Origin: Paenibacillus_AQ nitricinens
GTDB lineage: Bacteria; Bacillota; Bacilli; Paenibacillales; Paenibacillaceae
Assembly: GCF_052056485.1 (NCBI RefSeq)
Contig: NZ_CP183948.1
Location: forward strand, 186,001-250,000
DNA: 64,000 bases
Reading direction: 5' to 3'
Each line of letters opens with the position of its first letter. Within the stretch, counting starts at the first letter, position 1. The notes beneath the pieces are model-generated. The model saw only the letters and a program-made list of their open reading frames with translations. It did not search any database and was not told the origin of the DNA. Positions 16,127 to 25,359 of the stretch are shown here, piece after piece. The position numbers were made by a program, and so were the translations under genes.

Positions 16127-17115
16127 CAATCAATTCTTATTCCAATATTCCCAGACTGCTCCCCCTGTTGCATTCGCTGAAAGGCTTGAAGGGTGTCTTG
16201 TAAAGGATACACACTATCAATGATAGGGTATATCGAGTGGAGTTCCATAAATTGAAGCATCGCAACAAACTCCTCACTGCTTCCCATTGAGGTGCCGATG
16301 ATACTAATTTGGGGGTAAAATATGGATCGTACTGCTAATTCCATTCGATCTCCTGAGCTTGCCCCAAATGTAACGATCCGGCCATTTGGCTTAATGATAT
16401 CAAAGTACTGTTGGAACGTCGCTGGCCCGATACTATCCAGGATGAGATCCACTGTTTCTCCTTTCATACTTTCCTTCCAATCACTATGACTGTCAAAGGC
16501 ATGATCTGCCCCATGTGCAAGAGCAACTAGCCTTTTTGTTTCACTTCGTGATGTGACACTGACTCGTGCACCCGCTGCTGAAGCCATAAGCATGGCATAA
16601 GTAGCCACACCGCCACCAATGCCTGGAATAAGGATATGTTCACCTTGCTGTAATCGGCCTCTCGTAAACAAAGCCCGATAGGCTGTCAAGGCAGACAAGG
16701 GCAACACGCCCGCTTCTTCCCAAGACAAATAAGCTGGCTTGCTGATGGCATTTTGCGCAGGGATGATGATAGACTCGGCAAATGTACCATCTGAAGGGCC
16801 GCCCACTATGGCCGGAACGTTCGGGACATCTTGGGTGATTTCCCATCCGATACACGGATTAATGATTACATCGGTACCTACTGTAAGTGATGTTACGCCT
16901 TCACCTACCGCTTCAATTATACCCGCCCCATCAGAGCCCATAATTAGGGGAGCATCCTCATTTGTTCGATCCGCCATGAGAAATAAGTCTCGATGATTTA
17001 ACCCTGCGGTTTTCAGCCTTACTTTTACTTCGCCGAAGCCCGGCTGTTTGTCAACAACGTCTTCATATGTCAGGCTCTTCAAGCCGTTCATCCCAGCATG
17101 TACGATTGCTTTCAT
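16126..17115 (-). CDS. MDR-family zinc-type alcohol dehydrogenase/quinone reductase-like protein (YogA-like)
   Basis: A 329-residue medium-chain dehydrogenase/reductase. It has the N-terminal GroES-like domain (AGLNHRDLFLM, MGSDGAGIIEAVGEGV) and the Rossmann domain with IPGIGGGVATYAM (about residues 164-176). The structural-zinc cysteine cluster of classical alcohol dehydrogenases is missing, so it is nearer to the quinone oxidoreductase and YogA group. NAD(P)H-dependent reduction of a small carbonyl or quinone is likely, but the substrate is unknown. GGAGG precedes the ATG. A LysR regulator is divergently transcribed 128 bases away and probably controls it. Confidence 0.9.
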   Translation of the reverse strand: MKAIVHAGMNGLKSLTYEDVVDKQPGFGEVKVRLKTAGLNHRDLFLMADRTNEDAPLIMGSDGAGIIEAVGEGVTSLTVGTDVIINPCIGWEITQDVPNVPAIVGGPSDGTFAESIIIPAQNAISKPAYLSWEEAGVLPLSALTAYRALFTRGRLQQGEHILIPGIGGGVATYAMLMASAAGARVSVTSRSETKRLVALAHGADHAFDSHSDWKESMKGETVDLILDSIGPATFQQYFDIIKPNGRIVTFGASSGDRMELAVRSIFYPQISIIGTSMGSSEEFVAMLQFMELHSIYPIIDSVYPLQDTLQAFQRMQQGEQSGNIGIRID

Positions 17116-17206
17116 CCTAATCCTCCAGTAATTCGTATTTCAATGAATCTATATTGAATTGTACAGAGTGGGAATCATACAGTAAAATGAACAAAACCGA
17201 ATGTGA

Positions 17207-17221
17207 GTATCATAAATGATC
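17207..17221. promoter_or_regulatory. Inverted repeat, possible LysR box
   Basis: ATCATAAATGAT, with a further CAT, lies in the 128-base divergent gap just before the LysR-type gene. Its position suits an autoregulatory site; the evidence is only the symmetry. Confidence 0.3.
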
Positions 17222-17243
17222 ATACCAAGCAGGTGACATAGAA

Positions 17244-18101
17244 ATGGAAAGCGGAGATTTAAGAATATTTCAGGCTGTGGCTCGAGAGGGGAGCATAACC
17301 AAGGCTGCGCAAATGTTGAACTATGTACAGTCTAATGTGACGACTCGAATTCAGTATCTTGAGGCTCAGTTGAAAACACCCCTTTTTCGGAGATCCAATC
17401 GAGGAATGACGCTAACTTTGGCTGGCGAGAATTTACTGGGATATGCGGATAAAATACTGACTCTGATGGACGAGGCTGTGAAAACTACACAATACTCGGA
17501 CCATCCTGCAGGGCCTCTTCGGATAGGCTCCATTGAAGCGACAGCAGTCATTCACCTGACTCCTCTATTGGCCGAGTATCAATCACGATATCCGGATGTT
17601 AATTTATCGCTCACTACGGGTGTGACACATGCGCTCTTACAAAAGGTGTTGGATTACGAGCTTGATGGAGCGTTCGTCTATGGTCCTGTTGATGAGCCAG
17701 ATATAGAACATATCTCGGCCTTTGAAGAGGAGTTGGTGTTGATCTCTGAGCCGGGACAAAACGAAATGTATGAGCTACTCATGAAACCGATGTTGTTCTT
17801 TGACGTTGGATGTACGCATCGGGCAAAAGCAGAGAGTTTTCTGAGAGGCACTGGCCTGACCACTTATCAGATTATGGAATTTGGCACATTAGCAGTTATT
17901 CTAGATGGCGTTTCCTCTGGACTTGGTGTGTCTATGCTGCCACAGTCATCGATTGCCAAGGCGGAAGAACAGGGCATAATCACTTCCCACCGTTTGCCTG
18001 AAGAGTATCGAGATTTGCAGGTATGGTTTGTGCATAGACATGACACAATTTACTCAAGCGCGTTAACCAGGTTAATACAATTAGTTGAAACTAGACAATA
18101 A
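17244..18101 (+). CDS. LysR-family transcriptional regulator
   Basis: A 285-residue LysR-type regulator. The N-terminal winged helix (residues 1-60, FQAVAREGSITKAAQMLNYVQSNVTTRIQYLE) is followed by a linker helix and a periplasmic-binding-like effector domain (about 88-280). LysR proteins bind T-N11-A sites and respond to a small molecule. It is divergent from the YogA-like reductase, its likely target. A GGTGA site precedes the ATG. Confidence 0.93.
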   Translation: MESGDLRIFQAVAREGSITKAAQMLNYVQSNVTTRIQYLEAQLKTPLFRRSNRGMTLTLAGENLLGYADKILTLMDEAVKTTQYSDHPAGPLRIGSIEATAVIHLTPLLAEYQSRYPDVNLSLTTGVTHALLQKVLDYELDGAFVYGPVDEPDIEHISAFEEELVLISEPGQNEMYELLMKPMLFFDVGCTHRAKAESFLRGTGLTTYQIMEFGTLAVILDGVSSGLGVSMLPQSSIAKAEEQGIITSHRLPEEYRDLQVWFVHRHDTIYSSALTRLIQLVETRQ

Positions 18102-18186
18102 GTTCACCCGCAACGATCGATACGTCGAATGTTAGTGCTAGACCATTTCATCAAACAATTTAAGTAACACGCAGCAGGAGGAAATG

Positions 18187-19440
18187 ATGAATTTTATAAA
18201 AGATCAACTAGCAGGATACGGTGTAAGCGAACAAATGACAGGTTATCTTTCGAATATAATCATGGTCTTATTTATAGCACTACTCTCTGTACTGGCCAAT
18301 TTAGTAGCCAAAAAAATCGTGCTGAAGATAATTATTCATTTCATTAGTAAGGATCGGTATGCATGGGATAATATCGTTTTGGAGAAAAAAGTGTTTCACA
18401 AGCTGTCGCATCTCGCGCCAGCCTTCATCATTTATTTTTCTGCGTCTATCTTTCCGCTATATCAGGCTTTTATTGAAAAATCCGCCTTAACTTATATGAT
18501 TATCGTAACTATCACGGTGTTTAATGCACTGCTTAATGCCATCGATGCTATTTATCGCTCATTCGAGGTCTCCAAGATTAGACCGATCAAGGGGTACATT
18601 CAGGTTGCAAAGATTATTCTATTTATCATTGGTGTTATTGTGGTGATCTCTAACCTCATTGGTCAGAATCCATTGATTATACTTAGTGGGTTAGGTGCAT
18701 TATCAGCTGTTTTTATGCTGATTTTCAAAGATTCTATATTGGGCTTGGTGGCAGGTGTCCAATTATCATCTAATGATATGGTGCGTGTAGGTGACTGGAT
18801 CGAAATGCCTAAATATAATGCGGATGGTGATGTAATTGACATTACATTGAATACGGTAAAGGTTATGAATTTCGATAAAACAATCACCATGATTCCTAGC
18901 TACGCCCTTATTTCAGACTCGTTCAAAAACTGGAGGGGCATGCAAGTATCTGGCGGCAGAAGGATTAAACGAAGCATTCATATCGATACAAGCAGCATAT
19001 GCTTTTGTACAAAAGAAATGATGGAGGAATTCCAGAAGATTCACTACCTTTCCGATTTTATAAGGGCAAGATTAAATGAAATTAGCATTTATAATATCGA
19101 ACATCAAATCAATACGGAGAGTAAAGTAAATGGAAGACATCTCACGAATGTTGGTGTATTCAGAGAATATATCCATGAATATCTGAGGAATCATCCAAAA
19201 GTTCATAAGGATATGACACTGATCGTCAGACAGCTAGCGCCAGAGGATAATGGACTGCCCTTAGAAATCTACGCGTTTAGCAATGATACTAACTGGGTGG
19301 TGTATGAATCGGTTCAAGCTGATATCTTTGATCACATTTTTGCAGTTGTACCGATATTTGGGCTTCGTGTCTTCCAAAACCCGACGGGCCATGATATCGC
19401 TCGCTTAAAAGAAAGCAAAGAGTATTCATCAGGATACTGA
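18187..19440 (+). CDS. MscS-type mechanosensitive channel, YbdG/MscM-like
   Basis: A 417-residue membrane protein. It has about five N-terminal membrane helices and the MscS pore and beta domain, with the very YbdG-like stretches GLGALSAVFMLIFKD, LGLVAGVQLSSNDMV, GDWIEMPKYNADGDV and IPSYALISDSFKNW. Escherichia coli YbdG is of nearly the same length (415 residues) and gives miniconductance activity under osmotic downshift. ATG 18187 has AGGAGG six bases upstream; the adjacent ATG at 18184 would be too close. It stands alone, with its own terminator. Confidence 0.93.
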   Translation: MNFIKDQLAGYGVSEQMTGYLSNIIMVLFIALLSVLANLVAKKIVLKIIIHFISKDRYAWDNIVLEKKVFHKLSHLAPAFIIYFSASIFPLYQAFIEKSALTYMIIVTITVFNALLNAIDAIYRSFEVSKIRPIKGYIQVAKIILFIIGVIVVISNLIGQNPLIILSGLGALSAVFMLIFKDSILGLVAGVQLSSNDMVRVGDWIEMPKYNADGDVIDITLNTVKVMNFDKTITMIPSYALISDSFKNWRGMQVSGGRRIKRSIHIDTSSICFCTKEMMEEFQKIHYLSDFIRARLNEISIYNIEHQINTESKVNGRHLTNVGVFREYIHEYLRNHPKVHKDMTLIVRQLAPEDNGLPLEIYAFSNDTNWVVYESVQADIFDHIFAVVPIFGLRVFQNPTGHDIARLKESKEYSSGY

Positions 19441-19483
19441 AGATAAAAATGATTTGCAGGAGAAGGCATTTCTTAATATCAGT

Positions 19484-19513
19484 AAAAAAGCGACCATCGT
19501 GGTCGCTTTTTTA
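19484..19513. terminator. Terminator after the mechanosensitive channel gene
   Basis: AAAAAGCGACCA/TGGTCGCTTTTT stem with a short TCG loop; symmetric, so it can also serve the minus-strand gene that ends nearby. Confidence 0.92.
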
Positions 19514-19581
19514 CGTTTTTTTCATTTTGGAAAGGATCATAAAACGTACAATTTATTGGGGTTCGGACATAGCTGAAGACT

Positions 19582-19758
19582 CTAATGGAAGTTCCCAGAT
19601 TCATTTTCTGAGAATTTGCCATCGCTGTCATGCAGAGCTTGTTTGCGGCGATCATTACGGGCTTGCTGCTGCTGTTGGGCTTCCAGGCTGTTTACGGGCG
19701 TGGCTTCCAGTTCTTTTACTGTGTTGATTAGATTCTTATCTGGTTGATTTGCACTCAA
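19582..19758 (-). CDS. 58-residue Gln-rich small protein, TTG start
   Basis: A short open frame on the minus strand that starts with TTG seven bases after GGGAGGAG and ends with TAG. The product is soluble and very hydrophilic: SANQPDKNLINTVKELEA, then a block of five glutamines (EAQQQQQARNDRRKQAL), then DSDGKFSENESGNF and a final His. There is no signal peptide or membrane helix. No family is recognised. The strong ribosome binding site, sensible composition and the symmetric terminator on its 3' side support a real gene. Expression has not been shown. Confidence 0.7.
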   Translation of the reverse strand: MSANQPDKNLINTVKELEATPVNSLEAQQQQQARNDRRKQALHDSDGKFSENESGNFH

Positions 19759-20042
19759 TTGAAAGCTCCTCCCTTGTTTATCTAATGGTTGTGATTTTTA
19801 TTATGTGCTGGCTACTGTGTGGCTATTCGTGTTGTATTTTCACAAGAGCCCAGGATACATTGCTGAAAGTACGAGTGTATCAATGCTCTGTCCTATAATC
19901 ATTAACTCAGAATACTGTTATATGTGAAAAATATGAGCAAATGATTGTATCGGAACTGATTTCTGTTCTGATATGTTGAGGATGTTTTAGTCCCATAAAA
20001 TGTAATATTTTCAGGAGGTGAAAAGGAAACTTTATATCTTCT

Positions 20043-20056
20043 TGCAAGCGGTTACA
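20043..20056. promoter_or_regulatory. cre-like site (CcpA binding) before the pectate lyase gene
   Basis: TGCAAGCGGTTACA matches the catabolite responsive element TGWAANCGNTNWCA at 13 of 14 positions. It lies 39 bases before the start codon, where CcpA would block transcription or elongation. Nothing else is evident in the 336-base gap except a strong AGGAGGTGA at about 20011 that has no start codon at working distance. Confidence 0.6.
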
Positions 20057-20094
20057 ATTCTATCTGCAACAAATTAGAATCAGGAGGGAATAAA

Positions 20095-22224
20095 ATGAAA
20101 AAAAGTATTGCCAAGGTAATCAGTATTGGTGTGTTGTTTTCTCTTGCACTTTCTTTGATAGCAGGTGGATGGACAAATACAGTAGTGCATGCTGCTGGTC
20201 TTTCGATAACAGGCAGTGGAGGCTGGAATGAAGCGGCATATGTGGAATGGTCACCTGTAAGTAATGCGACAGGATATAACGTATATGTTAAACAGGCAAG
20301 CGCATCAGATTCGGGGTACCAACAGATTGATAATGAATTGATCCGCAAATATTCTTCCTATTGGAGAGCGGATGCTGTAGGGCTTGCAGCTGGAAGTTAT
20401 GTAATGAAGGTTGAAGCTACCCTGTCGGGGGGAGGAGCGGCAAGTGCAGTATCAAATACGTTATCCGTAACGTCATATGATCGATCTGGATTTTCTTTTT
20501 CGGCAAGCTCGCCATTTGGTACGGGTTCGGGTGCTTATAATGAGAATGGAACCCTCAGGAATGGTGCTCAAGTGCTTTATATAACATCTCAGAATGCGAA
20601 AACCGTAACACTTGATGTGAAAATCAACAGCTCAGGTGCTGTACAAACTGGCGTTGGTCTTGGTAGTATCTTGGCTCTGAGACAAAAGGGTTATGATACA
20701 ACCCCACTTGCCATCCGAATTATCGGTAAAGTTACAGCTGCTGACCTGAGCGGACAGCTTAACAGCAGTGGATATCTTGAAGTCAAAGGTAAAAATAATT
20801 ATTCGGAAATGAATATTACAATCGAAGGTATCGGAAAAGATGCTTATGCATACAGTTGGGGGTTGCTGCTTAGATATGTTGGTAATTTGGAAGTAAGAAA
20901 TCTGGGTGTGATGTTATTTCCTGACGATGGCATTTCAATGGACACAGGCAATGCGAATGTATGGGTGCATAATAATGATATTTTCTATGGATCCGCAGGG
21001 AGCGATGCAGACCAAGCCAAGGGTGACGGATCTACGGACCTCAAAAAAGGATCGACGTACATTACCATCTCGTATAATCACTACTTTGATTCCGGAAAGG
21101 CTGCTCTAGTCGGACTTAGTGAGTCTGCAGAATTCTTTGTTACCTTCCACCATAACTGGTTCGATCATTCGGACTCTCGTCATCCGCGGATCAGAGTGGC
21201 CTCTGTTCACGTCTATAATAACTTCTATGATGGAGTCTCGAAATATGGTGTCGGCGTTACAACCGGAGCTTCGGCTTTTGTGGAATCCAATGTTTTTAGA
21301 AATACTAAAGACCCAATGCTTAGTTCTTTACAGGGTACAGATGCTTTAGGTGAGGGTACGTTCTCGGGTGAAAATGGAGGTGTGATTAAAGCTTATAACA
21401 ATCTAATTGTTGATGCTTCAAGTCTTATCTACGCTAACTCCAATACAGGGACAGCTCCTGCTAATACAGCCTCATTTGATGCCTACTTAGCCTCGTCGAG
21501 AAATGAATCCGTCCCAGGCTCATACAAAGCATTAAAAGGCGGAACAGCATATAATAACTTCGATACGAGCGTCCAAACCGGAGTGAACGTATCGAATATT
21601 GATAACGTAAGCAATGTAGAACAGGTTGTTACGGCAAAAGCCGGACGTCTGAATGGCGGAGACTTCACATGGGCATTTAATGATTCCGTGGATGATGCAT
21701 CGTATGCGCTGAATACAGCGCTGATGTCTGCAATCAGAAGCTACACAACGGGGCTTGTCTCTGTAGGGGGCAATTCAAACCCAACAAGTCCGACTCCAAC
21801 AGCTACTCCTGTGCAAACAGCAACACCATCTCCAACAATAACACCAACACCTGTACCTACAACGACACCAGCGGGCACGCCAGTGCCTTCAGCGGGAGCA
21901 ACCTTGCATAACTTTACCACTGATGGAACAACGAGCAGCTTCTTTAATATTCAGGGGAATCTCTCAACCAGTAAGGGAAATGTGACATATCAGGGTTCAA
22001 CCCTAACCCAATGTCTAAAAATTGAGAGTGCAACCAGTATTCAGTTCACAGCTGCTAAAGCTTCAACCCTAACCCTAGTGTTCAACACAGAAGGAACCAA
22101 AATCAAAGTGGATGGAACGAGTTATCCTATAACGAATGGCATTGCCACTGTCTCCATTACGGCGGGCGCACATATCATAACGAAGGATAGTACGGCGAAT
22201 CTGTATTATATGAAGTTGGAATAG
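20095..22224 (+). CDS. Secreted pectate lyase, polysaccharide lyase family 1
   Basis: Extracellular calcium-dependent enzyme that cleaves pectate by beta-elimination. In 709 residues: a signal peptide (about 1-33, cleavage after VVHA), a fibronectin III-like region (about 36-125), the parallel beta-helix PL1 domain (about 165-470), a Pro/Thr linker (about 561-600) and a C-terminal beta domain of about 105 residues. PL1 marks are VWVHNNDIF, the WFDHSDSRHPRIRV block with the catalytic arginine, VHVYNNFYDG and VGVTTGASAFVESN. AGGAGG precedes the ATG. A cre-like site upstream suggests glucose repression. Plant-cell-wall breakdown is the likely role. Confidence 0.95.
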   Translation: MKKSIAKVISIGVLFSLALSLIAGGWTNTVVHAAGLSITGSGGWNEAAYVEWSPVSNATGYNVYVKQASASDSGYQQIDNELIRKYSSYWRADAVGLAAGSYVMKVEATLSGGGAASAVSNTLSVTSYDRSGFSFSASSPFGTGSGAYNENGTLRNGAQVLYITSQNAKTVTLDVKINSSGAVQTGVGLGSILALRQKGYDTTPLAIRIIGKVTAADLSGQLNSSGYLEVKGKNNYSEMNITIEGIGKDAYAYSWGLLLRYVGNLEVRNLGVMLFPDDGISMDTGNANVWVHNNDIFYGSAGSDADQAKGDGSTDLKKGSTYITISYNHYFDSGKAALVGLSESAEFFVTFHHNWFDHSDSRHPRIRVASVHVYNNFYDGVSKYGVGVTTGASAFVESNVFRNTKDPMLSSLQGTDALGEGTFSGENGGVIKAYNNLIVDASSLIYANSNTGTAPANTASFDAYLASSRNESVPGSYKALKGGTAYNNFDTSVQTGVNVSNIDNVSNVEQVVTAKAGRLNGGDFTWAFNDSVDDASYALNTALMSAIRSYTTGLVSVGGNSNPTSPTPTATPVQTATPSPTITPTPVPTTTPAGTPVPSAGATLHNFTTDGTTSSFFNIQGNLSTSKGNVTYQGSTLTQCLKIESATSIQFTAAKASTLTLVFNTEGTKIKVDGTSYPITNGIATVSITAGAHIITKDSTANLYYMKLE

Positions 22225-22266
22225 ATAGTTTTATAAAATAAAAGCTGCTAACGATATTGTGATATG

Positions 22267-22330
22267 CTCCCATCATAGTAGACAGTAGAAAAAACAAAAA
22301 CTTCTACTGCTACAATGATGGGAGTTTTTC
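22267..22330. terminator. Long hairpin at the pectate lyase end/IS boundary
   Basis: CTCCCATCAT...ATGATGGGAG outer arms and inner AGTAGAA/TTCTACT arms form an interrupted stem followed by TTTTTC. It may terminate the lyase transcript and is also close to the left end of the IS remnant. Confidence 0.65.
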
Positions 22331-22332
22331 TA

Positions 22333-22808
22333 ATGTCTAAAAGATCTTCAGGACAATCGCGTCGCAAAAAGCCTGAAGAAGAACTAGATGAGCATGAACG
22401 TCTGAAGCTACGGATTAAAGAGCTAGAAGCGCGAAATGAATACCTAGAGATGGAGAATGACTTCGCAAAAAAGTTGGCGGAGATCAAGCGACGAAATACA
22501 TGCTAACGCTCGTTCGGCAAGTGAACTTGTATCAAGCGATTCAAGAACTGAAAGCTGCGGAGATCCATGTAGCTGAAAATGTAATGAACCGTAACTTTAA
22601 TGCAAATTCCCCTAATTCAAAATAGTGTACAGATGTGACAGAACTGAAGTACGGGAATGGGCGCAAAGCCTATTGGAGTGCCATTATTGATGTATATGAT
22701 AATTCTATTGTCTTATGGGTATTAAACCATTCCAACAACAATAACCTCGTGATGGATACGTTGAAAAGGGCTTACGCGAAGCATCCTGGCGCAAGCTTTA
22801 TCCTATGA
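22333..22808 (+). pseudogene. Degraded IS3-family transposase genes (orfA and part of orfB)
   Basis: An intact-looking 57-codon orfA fragment (22333-22506) encodes the charged leucine-zipper part typical of IS3 OrfA (HERLKLRIKELEARNEYLEMENDFAKK). In another frame, bases 22502-22620 encode the start of OrfB, LYQAIQELKAAEIHVAENVMNRN. A TAG then stands where the family has tryptophan, and the same frame continues into the DDE core as CTDVTELKYGNGRKAYWSAI, ending at TGA 22808. The helix-turn-helix half of OrfA, part of the OrfB N-terminal region and all of its C-terminus are lost. This is a dead remnant; bases 22809-23026 hold nothing that I can identify. Confidence 0.85.
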
Positions 22809-22930
22809 ACGGAGAATCCCCTTTATATTGATATATTGGTGGTGAACGACAATCTCTCCAACAAGGCGGGATGTCTGTCTTCTGTCTGCTTATTCGATAA
22901 AAGGTCTAACCATTCGACTTAAACTCCATT
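22333..22930 (+). mobile_element. IS3-family insertion sequence remnant
   Basis: The extent follows the transposase fragments; no right-hand terminal repeat or target duplication could be found. It lies between the pectate lyase and the WYL/RNA-repair block and may mark an old insertion edge. Confidence 0.6.
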
Positions 22931-23026
22931 TGTTCGATAGAATGTTTTTTATAAGACTTAAGTAATTAAGAAAAATTGTCAAAATCTATCGAAATTGATA
23001 ATCAAAGCGTTCATTCAATATTAACT

Positions 23027-23830
23027 TCATCTTCCTTCCCCATACCGATCAATCGCCATAGCTGCGGATTTCAGCATGCGCCGTTTAAGATACTCACCCT
23101 CGACGATTTTTACGCGCAGGCCAAGAAAACGGATTTTGGACAACAGAAATTCGCTGTCGTCTCTCATGTAGATGACTTTGACGCGATAGATACCCGAGTT
23201 TTCTTCAAAGGACACGGATTTATCAAAACAGGAAAAGGCATATAGAATTCGTGACAGCTCAGTATTAAAGGTTGGTATGACTTGAATACATGCACATTCT
23301 TTTTGATCCTCTAATAAGCCCGCTATCCTTGCTTTCAAGCCTTCAATCCGTTTGGCGGGGAAGGGGGCTGCTTCGACAGAAACAATGTTTTTTAGTTTGG
23401 TGGACATAAGAGAACGCTGCCGGGTACTGTACCATTGCAGATACCACTCCCGCTTATACAAATTATATTCCAGCTTGTGAGGGAACCCGGCTTGGTCAGT
23501 TCGTTGCCCTCCATGCTTAATACGGAAAGTAATAAGGATCGCTTGATTCTGCATGATTATACGGCGGAGTGTACGTAGCATTGGATGATAGACCTGCAGC
23601 TCTTTGCTTTTGGCTTTCTCCATAATAATTTCCTTCACTTCTGTGGACGGTTCTGTCTCCAATATGGAGTTCAATTTACTTAAGGTGTCTAGTGTAAAAG
23701 CTGCTTCTGAGGCCGGGTGCTTTAACATGGTTTTTAGCCAAGAACGTTCCTGGGAGGTCAGCGCTAATGAACCCACTTCGTCGAGGCGGGAATTAATTTG
23801 AAAGTTAAATATTTTCTCAAATGGATTCAT
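23027..23830 (-). CDS. WYL-domain regulator, second of a pair
   Basis: A 267-residue protein with a central WYL domain (about residues 85-160) containing REWYLQWYSTRQRSLMSTKL and a WCX-like C-terminal part (RVKVIYMRDDSEFLL...FLGLRVKIVEGEYLKRRM). The N-terminal 75 residues are helical and carry no clear helix-turn-helix, unlike its partner. WYL domains bind nucleic-acid fragments or nucleotides and control stress and defence loci. Its ATG overlaps the end of the upstream WYL gene by 14 bases, so the two are translated together and may form a heterodimer like PafB-PafC. The divergent RNA-repair operon is the likely target. Confidence 0.85.
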   Translation of the reverse strand: MNPFEKIFNFQINSRLDEVGSLALTSQERSWLKTMLKHPASEAAFTLDTLSKLNSILETEPSTEVKEIIMEKAKSKELQVYHPMLRTLRRIIMQNQAILITFRIKHGGQRTDQAGFPHKLEYNLYKREWYLQWYSTRQRSLMSTKLKNIVSVEAAPFPAKRIEGLKARIAGLLEDQKECACIQVIPTFNTELSRILYAFSCFDKSVSFEENSGIYRVKVIYMRDDSEFLLSKIRFLGLRVKIVEGEYLKRRMLKSAAMAIDRYGEGR

Positions 23831-25130
23831 AATAGCTGTGAATCTCCTTCCACTCCGCGATGAATTGCTTACGCAGCCAAGGGGGTTCTAATACCTCGCA
23901 GCTCGAACCAAAGCTTCGTAACCACGGCTTAATTTCATAAATACCATTCACTGTGATCTCATAAAGGAATGTAGAATCGGACTCTTCCGTAATTACTCCC
24001 CACTGTCCCTGTGCTTCAACCCGCTCCCGAATGAAATTAACACCTGGACGATTGGGGTTATAAAATCTCGCCACCACTTTAATCGCACGGGTGGTATCTA
24101 TAACCCAGCTGTTTGTCATCTGCTCTTCCAGATTGCTGAGTTTCTGAGCAAACTCTGCTTCTTCCACAGTGTCGCCCTCTTCAATCTGAGTAAGGCCCTC
24201 CATTCGGAATTTCATGATGCCCATACGTGAATTATGTCCGATTAAATACCAGCGCCCATATTGAAGGTCATAGATGACGCGGAGCGGAAGAACGGTTTCT
24301 GTGACGCCCCTTGTTTCCCGCTCAAAGAGAGGATTGGTATTCTGAGAGGCGTAGTTTTTTCCCTTTTTAGGGGATAAATATAGAAATTTTATTTTTTTTC
24401 GCTGCTGAATCGCTGCAAATATCGTATATAGGTGTGCCTCATCAAGAATACGTGAATGATAATTATATTTGTATCTATGGGTTTCCGTAGCTTCGAGGTT
24501 ATAACCCCGCATCCGCAGGACCTTTTTTAGGGTGTCGCGCAGCAGGTAACCTTGCACAGACGGAGTCTGCGTGTTGGCGATGACATCAACATAGTCGTAA
24601 AGATCCAAGAGCTGATCGTCGGATAATTGATCAATCAGATCGTTAGCAGCCTTGTATCGATAAGGGCGCCCTTCGTTTACACGAAGAATAACGCCAACTT
24701 CCTCAAGGTATTTCAGATCTCCACGGATGGTCTTCTCATCGGGCATTGGATAATGGGTTGGCATTTTCTCACTGCAGACATCCTGTAGATCTTTAGCCGT
24801 TAGCTCCTGAGTCTGGAGCGCAGTTAATAATAGAGTAAGCCGGATGCTCTCCGTTTCCTTAAGCGACTTCGCCCGGAACAAGAACAGGAGCAGCGGGTCG
24901 GCAGATTCATAGTAGTTATAGCGGAGCCACTCAGAGAGTTCTGTTCCTTGTTCTGTAGGCAGGTCTTGTTGTAAGACGGTTACCATGCCCTTCAGGTTGC
25001 GCAGCGTTTTGTCATAGGTATGTACAGAAATGCCGAGACGATCGGCGAATTGTTGTCTGCTGTAAGCTCCCCCTGCTAAAGAGAGCATGCGAAGAAATTG
25101 AATCTCCTTGTCAAAACTTTCCCGGGCCAT
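23817..25130 (-). CDS. WYL-domain transcriptional regulator with N-terminal HTH
   Basis: A 437-residue regulator. The N-terminal helix-turn-helix (AGGAYSRQQFADRLGISVHTYDKTLRNLKG, about residues 17-48) is followed by a second winged-helix-like region (about 100-165) and a WYL domain with VIYDLQYGRWYLIGHNSRMG (about 275-300), then a WCX extension with RFYNPNRPGVNFIRERVE. The ATG at 25130 has GGAGG seven bases upstream and is preferred to an ATG ten codons earlier. It is divergent from the nucleotidyltransferase-Hen1-Pnkp operon (230 bases between starts) and is probably its sensor regulator. Confidence 0.9.
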   Translation of the reverse strand: MARESFDKEIQFLRMLSLAGGAYSRQQFADRLGISVHTYDKTLRNLKGMVTVLQQDLPTEQGTELSEWLRYNYYESADPLLLFLFRAKSLKETESIRLTLLLTALQTQELTAKDLQDVCSEKMPTHYPMPDEKTIRGDLKYLEEVGVILRVNEGRPYRYKAANDLIDQLSDDQLLDLYDYVDVIANTQTPSVQGYLLRDTLKKVLRMRGYNLEATETHRYKYNYHSRILDEAHLYTIFAAIQQRKKIKFLYLSPKKGKNYASQNTNPLFERETRGVTETVLPLRVIYDLQYGRWYLIGHNSRMGIMKFRMEGLTQIEEGDTVEEAEFAQKLSNLEEQMTNSWVIDTTRAIKVVARFYNPNRPGVNFIRERVEAQGQWGVITEESDSTFLYEITVNGIYEIKPWLRSFGSSCEVLEPPWLRKQFIAEWKEIHSYYESI

Positions 25131-25359
25131 TTGTATTCCTCCAGCCTGTAGCGAATCCATTAGAAATAGTAGTACTCATTATATTAAGCACCAGAGTTGA
25201 ATAAAATGGAAGTGTTTTTGGCCGCCGCCATACTTCCGCCCTTTTCGTTACAGGGAAGATGAGCGAAGATAGATCCATGAAGCCGAAGCAATTCTGATGA
25301 GGCGTTCGAATAGTAACAAGGGTAGAGAATAGGGAAGTAACCGATCTGGAGGGGTGAAG

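Noticed and set aside
20011..20024. Strong AGGAGGTGA site before the pectate lyase gene as sign of a leader peptide
   Set aside because: No ATG, GTG or TTG stands at a proper distance; the nearest TTG is about 25 bases away and gives only 11 codons.
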